Shown: positions 6,045 to 10,140 of the stretch, one piece after another
Layout of the letters: each line of letters begins with the position of its first letter
Position numbering within the stretch: the first letter of the stretch is position 1
NCBI GenBank assembly: GCA_900313765.1
Contig: OMSN01000044.1
Location: forward strand, 7,897-18,036
DNA length: 10,140 nucleotides
Direction: 5' to 3'
From: an uncultured Eubacteriales bacterium
GTDB taxonomy: Bacteria; Bacillota; Clostridia; Lachnospirales; Lachnospiraceae
Translations under genes and position numbers: made by a program
The notes under the pieces: model-generated
Databases searched by the model: none
What the model saw: the letters and a program-made list of their open reading frames with translations, nothing else
Told to the model about the DNA's origin: nothing

Positions 6045-7337
6045 TTACTCTGTCTCTGTCATCGCGGTATCCTGTGCCTCAGGTGCACTCTCTGTTTCCG
6101 CGGTAACTTCCGCCGCTGCGTCAGCCTCGGTTTCCGGCGTCTGCGGAGCGCTGTAGACACGGTCGGTCAGCTGGATCAGCGCAAGCGCCTCTGCATCCAC
6201 TTCCCAGGACTCCTTGCCCATCCAGTCTTCGTAGACAGAATCGATCAGTTCATGTTTACGTTCATGGACGATCTCTTCTTTCTTATCCGCGGTTGCTTCC
6301 TCGTCAAAGACTGCATCCATATGAAGGATATAATAGGAATCCCCGGACTCCACTACGCTCTGTGCCACTTCACCATCTGCAAGTTCTGCAGCTGCTTCCA
6401 TGATCTCGGCTGCCGGATAGGTGTCATCCTTGCCATAGGTAAAGGTTCCGGTCTTTACACCTGTATCGTTCAGCCCTTCAGCGTCAGAACTGGCCTGTTC
6501 GAATTCGACAGCCCCGCTCAGGATGCTGTCAAGCATATCCTGTGCCATGGCGCTGTACTTCTCCTTCGCAGCCGTCATCGCCGGATCTTCTGTCTCAGAC
6601 TCCGCTTCGGTCTGTGCAGCTGCATCCGCTGCGACGGCCTCTGTCTCATCGGCAGAGGAGGTCTTGTCCGCCTCTTCTGTCTCAACGGCAGCCGTCTCCG
6701 CTTCGGTCATGACAGTATCTGCCTCAGTCTGTGCGGTCTCTGTCTCAGCCTCTGTCTCAACAGTAGGCGTATACTCGATATAGGAAACGCTCGTCTGAGC
6801 GGCCTCATCATCGGAAACATTGGTATCGACACCTTTGCCGATCTCTTCATCCACCTTCGCCTGGATGGTGTACAGAGTCAGGGCACGCTCGACGGTCTCC
6901 TGAGAAGCCTTCATGGCATCAAGGGCTTCCTTGTCATTGTCAGCCAGGAACTTGGAGGCAACTTCCGTGATCTTAGCCTTCTCATCATCCGTGAGCTCAA
7001 CACTATAGTCTGCTGCATGCTCTTCGGCAAGGAGAAGTTTCTCCAGCGTAGTTCCGAATTCCGACTTGAACGTCGTCTCATATGCTTCGCCGGTGCCTGA
7101 CAGATCGAGGGTCCACATGCTCTGTCCGTAATAGGAGCTGAACATCGCACCGTACGTCTCGTCGATACCTGCCTGGGAATTGCGCATCAAAAATGTGGTC
7201 AGATCTTCGTTAACCGCTTCTCCGTTGAATGTATAGACCGGTTTTGCCTCTGCCTTCTTCGAGCATCCGCCGAGCACGGAAGCACACATGGCAGCTACGG
7301 CCACAAGCGCCACACCCTTCTTCCATAAATTTCTCAT
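6045..7337 (-). CDS. PrsA-like lipoprotein foldase with acidic Glu/Thr/Ala-rich insert
   Basis: This is a predicted extracytoplasmic, lipid-anchored peptidyl-prolyl isomerase/chaperone of the PrsA/SurA type, which would assist folding of secreted proteins. From the start at 7337 (AAGGAG upstream) it has 430 residues. It opens with a type II signal peptide, KK then a hydrophobic core, and lipobox LGGC with C25 as lipidation site. Residues 35-180 look like the helical SurA-N/PrsA N-domain. A parvulin-like core follows but is split: strand SVSYIEY (183-189), then an acidic insert (192-252), then the helix and remaining strands (254-346, ending SYYILHM). Positions where parvulins often have histidines hold tyrosine (Y186, and Y336 or Y337), so isomerase activity is doubtful. 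The C-terminus (400-430) repeats the E/T/A composition. It lies between mfd and xpt; mfd next to a PrsA-type gene is a common clostridial arrangement. The family call rests on motifs and context. Confidence 0.8.
   Translation of the reverse strand: MRNLWKKGVALVAVAAMCASVLGGCSKKAEAKPVYTFNGEAVNEDLTTFLMRNSQAGIDETYGAMFSSYYGQSMWTLDLSGTGEAYETTFKSEFGTTLEKLLLAEEHAADYSVELTDDEKAKITEVASKFLADNDKEALDAMKASQETVERALTLYTIQAKVDEEIGKGVDTNVSDDEAAQTSVSYIEYTPTVETEAETETAQTEADTVMTEAETAAVETEEADKTSSADETEAVAADAAAQTEAESETEDPAMTAAKEKYSAMAQDMLDSILSGAVEFEQASSDAEGLNDTGVKTGTFTYGKDDTYPAAEIMEAAAELADGEVAQSVVESGDSYYILHMDAVFDEEATADKKEEIVHERKHELIDSVYEDWMGKESWEVDAEALALIQLTDRVYSAPQTPETEADAAAEVTAETESAPEAQDTAMTETE
6582..6764 (-). repeat. 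Low-complexity Glu/Thr/Ala coding repeat in the PrsA-like gene
   Basis: This stretch encodes residues 192-252, built from imperfect ETEA, QTEA, TEAET and VETE units with almost no hydrophobic residues. At DNA level, TCTGTCTCAG-like and GCCTCNGTCTC-like words recur irregularly, typical of slippage-prone or fast-evolving linker sequence. It is in frame throughout. Confidence 0.8.
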
Positions 7338-7410
7338 TACTAATAATCTCCTTCTCGCACAGTTCTGTTTGCATCCCGGGCTTCCTGAATACACCCAAAG
7401 ACACCGGATA

Positions 7411-7439
7411 ATTATAATCGTTTTATCCCGCAACTGCAA
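7411..7439 (-). promoter_or_regulatory. Candidate promoter for the PrsA-like gene and xpt
   Basis: In the 111-nt gap after mfd, the minus strand carries a consensus TATAAT (7411-7416). A weak TTGCAG -35 (7434-7439, 3/6) lies 17 nt upstream. Predicted start is near 7404, leaving a leader of about 67 nt. No terminator is visible after mfd, so read-through from mfd is also likely. Confidence 0.5.
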
Positions 7440-7448
7440 CCGTTTCTC

Positions 7449-10140
7449 TTATGATTCACCCGTATCGGCCGTGGACAGCAGCTCTTTGCGCATGTCATCG
7501 ATCAGATTCTCTGCCTCGGTGAGTATATCATAGGTCCCGGCGCCTCCCGGAGGCAGCAGATAGGCAAAATGCGGCCTGTCGCCCGCGACAAATCGCAGCC
7601 TTCTTTTGTACCGCTGCATGAACGGCCCTACCCTGTCCGGATCAATGGGTGCCTTCTCCCAGAGGATGAAGCGCAGTTCGTCATTCTTCTGGGTCAGTTC
7701 CGTCAGGCAGGCATCATGCGCCTTGCTCTTGATCAGGGCGACCTTCAGCAGATTCTGAACGCTTCTGGGAGGCTCTCCATAGCGGTCCATAAGCTCATCC
7801 AGCATATCCTCGTACTCATCCTGTCCGCTGATGGACGCGATGCGCTTGTACAGATCCAGTTTCTGGTTCTCATTCGGGATATAGGAATCCGGCAGGAATG
7901 CGTCGATGGTGAGATCGATCGCCGTGTCGAATTCCGAGCTTACAGTGGACTCGCCCTTCAGCTTCATGACAGATGCGTTGAGCAGTTTGCAGTACAGGTC
8001 ATATCCGACTTCCGCCATATGTCCTGACTGGGCCTTGCCCAGCATGTTGCCGGCTCCGCGGATCTCCAGGTCCCGCATGGCGATGCGGAAGCCTGAACCC
8101 AGTTCCGTGTATTCACGGATCGCACCGAGCCTCTTCTCCGCAGTCTCTTTCAGCAGGCGGCCCCTTCTGTACATGAGAAATGCATAGGCGGTACGGTTTG
8201 ACCGTCCCACGCGGCCGCGCAGCTGATAGAGCTGTGCCAGCCCCATGCGGTCCGCGTCGCAGATGATCATCGTGTTCGCATTGGAGATATCCATCCCGGT
8301 CTCTATGATGGTCGTGGTGACCAGTACATCCACATCCCGGTTGATGAACTCATACATGATGTCTTCCACCCGGCCTGCGGACATGCGCCCGTGGGCATAG
8401 GTCACCCTCGCTTCCGGCACCAGTTCCTCGATCCGCGCTGCCATATCGGCAATTGTCGATACGTGATTGTATACAACATAGACCTGGCCGCCTCTTGCGA
8501 TCTCCCGGGTGATCGCTTCCCGGACAGTCTCGTCACTGTACTCCATGACATAAGTCTGGATCGGCAGACGGTCCTGTGGAGCCTCCTCCAGAACGCTCAT
8601 ATCGCGGATCCCCGCAAGGCTCATGTGCAGCGTCCTGGGGATCGGAGTTGCCGTCAGTGTGAGGACATCCACATCCTTGCGCATTTCCTTGATCTTTTCC
8701 TTGTGGGTCACGCCGAAGCGCTGCTCCTCATCGATGATGAGAAGGCCCAGGTTTTTAAACTTCACATCCTGGGACAGCAGCCTGTGGGTCCCGATGACGA
8801 TATCCACCATCCCGGTCTTCAGGCCTCTGATGGTTTCATCCATCTCCGCCTTTGTGCGGAAACGGCTCAGCAGGCCGATCTCCACCGGATAGTCCTTCAT
8901 CCTCTGGGTAAATGTGTTGTAGTGCTGCTGGGCAAGGATCGTTGTCGGCACCAGCATGGCCACCTGGCGGCCTTCCGTCACTGCCTTGAAAGCGGCACGG
9001 ATCGCAATCTCTGTCTTGCCGTACCCCACATCGCCGCAGATCAGGCGGTCCATGATCTTCGTGGACTCCATGTCTTTCTTGGTGTCGGCGATCGCCTGCA
9101 GCTGGTCCTGTGTCTCCTCGAACGGAAACAGTTCCTCAAACTCGGTCTGGAAGGAAGTGTCCGGGCTGTAGGCATAGCCTGCCTGGCGCGACCTTGCCGC
9201 ATAGAGATCGACCAGTTCCTGGGCAACCTCCTCCACAGCGGTGCGGACCCGGGATTTGGTCCTGGACCAGGTCTCTGATCCGAGTTTCGCGATCCTGGGG
9301 GCTTTTGACTCCGCGTCGGCATATTTCTGGATCAGATCCAGCTGGGTCGCCAGAACAAACAGGTTGGATCCGCCGGCATACTCGATCTTCATGTAATCCT
9401 TCTGGATCCCGTCGACCATGATCTTCTCCACGCCGCGGTAGATCCCGATCCCATGATTCTCGTGAACCACGTAGTCCCCGGGAGACAGCTGTGTAAAGGC
9501 AGCGATGGTCTTGCCGCTCTTCTCCGTCTTCTTTCTCTTCCTGCGGCGCTGCTGTCCGAAGATATCCGATTCGGACAGCACGGCAAACTTCACCAGCGGA
9601 TATTCGTATCCCCGGTGCGTATTGCCGTAGGTGATCATAACCTCTCCGCCCTGCAGGACGCGGTCTTCATTTTCCGAATAGAATGCCGTCACTCCGTTGT
9701 CTGTCAGGTCCCCCGCAAGACGCTGTCCGCGGGTTCTCGACGCACACAGAAGGACAACCCGGTATTTCTGCCGTCTGTAAACCTGCAGATCCTTGACCAG
9801 AAGGGAGAAGTTGCTGTTGTAGACACCGCAGCCGGCCGCATGGATGTCAAACTTTGCAGATACCTGGTACGGACTGCGCACTTCCGTCTGCGTGGTCACA
9901 CAGACCAGGCCGCACTCCTGCAGCCTGTTTTCGATCTGTCTGCCGGTGAACAGCATATTCATCTGTCCGGGAAGGATGTATCCCTTCTCCAGACGGTGCG
10001 TCATGCTGTCCCGGAATTCTTCTTCTACCGCTTCCGCATTTTCTTTTGCTTTCTGCGGCTCGTCCAGGAAAAAGGCAGTCCCTTTCGGGAAATAGTCAAG
10101 AAATGAGACGACTTCGGGATAGAAATAATCGCACAGCCCT
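7449..10140 (-). CDS. mfd: Transcription-repair coupling factor Mfd, N-terminus outside window
   Basis: Mfd is a cytosolic DNA translocase that removes RNA polymerase stalled at lesions and recruits UvrA/UvrB for nucleotide excision repair. The visible 896 residues read in frame from the right edge. They lack about 250-300 N-terminal residues compared with the roughly 1150-1180 aa family. In order they show the end of the UvrB-like module (through about 9560), and the CarD-like RNA polymerase interaction domain starting LSPGDYVVHENHGIGIY (about 9490-9310). The helicase motor follows, with Walker A GDVGYGKTE (about 9009-9035), DEEQRFG near 8715-8740, TATPIPRT near 8630-8655 and GRVGRS near 8200-8220. 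Next are the translocation motif region GFRIAMRDLEIRGAGNMLG (about 8040-8100) and the C-terminal TRCF domain with FLPDSYIPNE near 7870-7900. No frameshift or lost motif is visible. The stop at 7449 is 111 nt before the PrsA-like gene. Confidence 0.97.
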   Translation of the reverse strand, partial: GLCDYFYPEVVSFLDYFPKGTAFFLDEPQKAKENAEAVEEEFRDSMTHRLEKGYILPGQMNMLFTGRQIENRLQECGLVCVTTQTEVRSPYQVSAKFDIHAAGCGVYNSNFSLLVKDLQVYRRQKYRVVLLCASRTRGQRLAGDLTDNGVTAFYSENEDRVLQGGEVMITYGNTHRGYEYPLVKFAVLSESDIFGQQRRRKRKKTEKSGKTIAAFTQLSPGDYVVHENHGIGIYRGVEKIMVDGIQKDYMKIEYAGGSNLFVLATQLDLIQKYADAESKAPRIAKLGSETWSRTKSRVRTAVEEVAQELVDLYAARSRQAGYAYSPDTSFQTEFEELFPFEETQDQLQAIADTKKDMESTKIMDRLICGDVGYGKTEIAIRAAFKAVTEGRQVAMLVPTTILAQQHYNTFTQRMKDYPVEIGLLSRFRTKAEMDETIRGLKTGMVDIVIGTHRLLSQDVKFKNLGLLIIDEEQRFGVTHKEKIKEMRKDVDVLTLTATPIPRTLHMSLAGIRDMSVLEEAPQDRLPIQTYVMEYSDETVREAITREIARGGQVYVVYNHVSTIADMAARIEELVPEARVTYAHGRMSAGRVEDIMYEFINRDVDVLVTTTIIETGMDISNANTMIICDADRMGLAQLYQLRGRVGRSNRTAYAFLMYRRGRLLKETAEKRLGAIREYTELGSGFRIAMRDLEIRGAGNMLGKAQSGHMAEVGYDLYCKLLNASVMKLKGESTVSSEFDTAIDLTIDAFLPDSYIPNENQKLDLYKRIASISGQDEYEDMLDELMDRYGEPPRSVQNLLKVALIKSKAHDACLTELTQKNDELRFILWEKAPIDPDRVGPFMQRYKRRLRFVAGDRPHFAYLLPPGGAGTYDILTEAENLIDDMRKELLSTADTGES

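Noticed and set aside
5913..7100. 395-codon plus-strand open frame opposite the PrsA-like gene, rich in C, L, F and R
   Set aside because: It lies wholly antisense to coherent minus-strand genes. Its composition is what the complement of E/A/T-rich coding yields, and no ribosome-binding site or family was recognised.
7338..7439. 34-residue N-terminal extension of the PrsA-like protein to an ATG at 7439
   Set aside because: The ATG at 7337 has AAGGAG upstream and places the signal peptide and lipobox at the extreme N-terminus; the extension covers the candidate promoter.
8391..9278. 295-codon plus-strand open frame opposite mfd
   Set aside because: It is a shadow of highly conserved Mfd helicase motifs on the other strand; the His/Leu-rich translation resembles no protein I know.

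Overview
The window looks like ordinary chromosomal sequence from a clostridial Firmicute, most likely a Lachnospiraceae-type gut anaerobe of moderate-to-high GC. The evidence is the mfd-prsA gene order, a YhaO/YhaN-type nuclease pair, and purine genes in which a PurO-type IMP cyclohydrolase sits beside a stand-alone AICAR formyltransferase. Seven protein genes fill almost all of it. Two run off the window edges: the AICAR formyltransferase lacks its C-terminus at the left, and mfd lacks its N-terminus at the right.

Left block (1-4721, all minus strand, read right to left): a YhaO-like SbcD-type metallophosphoesterase, a YhaN-like SMC/SbcC-type ATPase with two predicted membrane helices, PurO, and the stand-alone AICAR formyltransferase. 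The last two carry out the final two steps of de novo IMP synthesis. A strong sigma-70-like promoter overlaps the yhaN stop codon, so the purine pair probably has its own start. It is tangled with a 10-bp inverted repeat whose far arm contains the purO ribosome-binding site.

Middle (4722-5410): a compact divergent promoter region, built around a dyad, separates the minus-strand nuclease block from the only plus-strand gene, mscL. This MscL has a four-cysteine zinc-ribbon-like C-terminus. A perfect 15-bp bidirectional terminator separates mscL from the convergent block on its right.

Right block (5411-10140, all minus strand): mfd (transcription-repair coupling factor), a PrsA-like lipoprotein whose parvulin-like domain is interrupted by a Glu/Thr/Ala-rich insert, and xpt (xanthine salvage). 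xpt is close behind the lipoprotein gene and probably co-transcribed with it.

I see no mobile element, CRISPR array, tRNA, rRNA, phage gene or obvious defence island. No untranslated stretch exceeds about 150 bases. Most content is housekeeping. The points most worth a second look are the membrane-anchored YhaN variant with an altered H-loop, the parvulin insertion, the purO leader architecture and the symmetric mscL/yhaO promoter.
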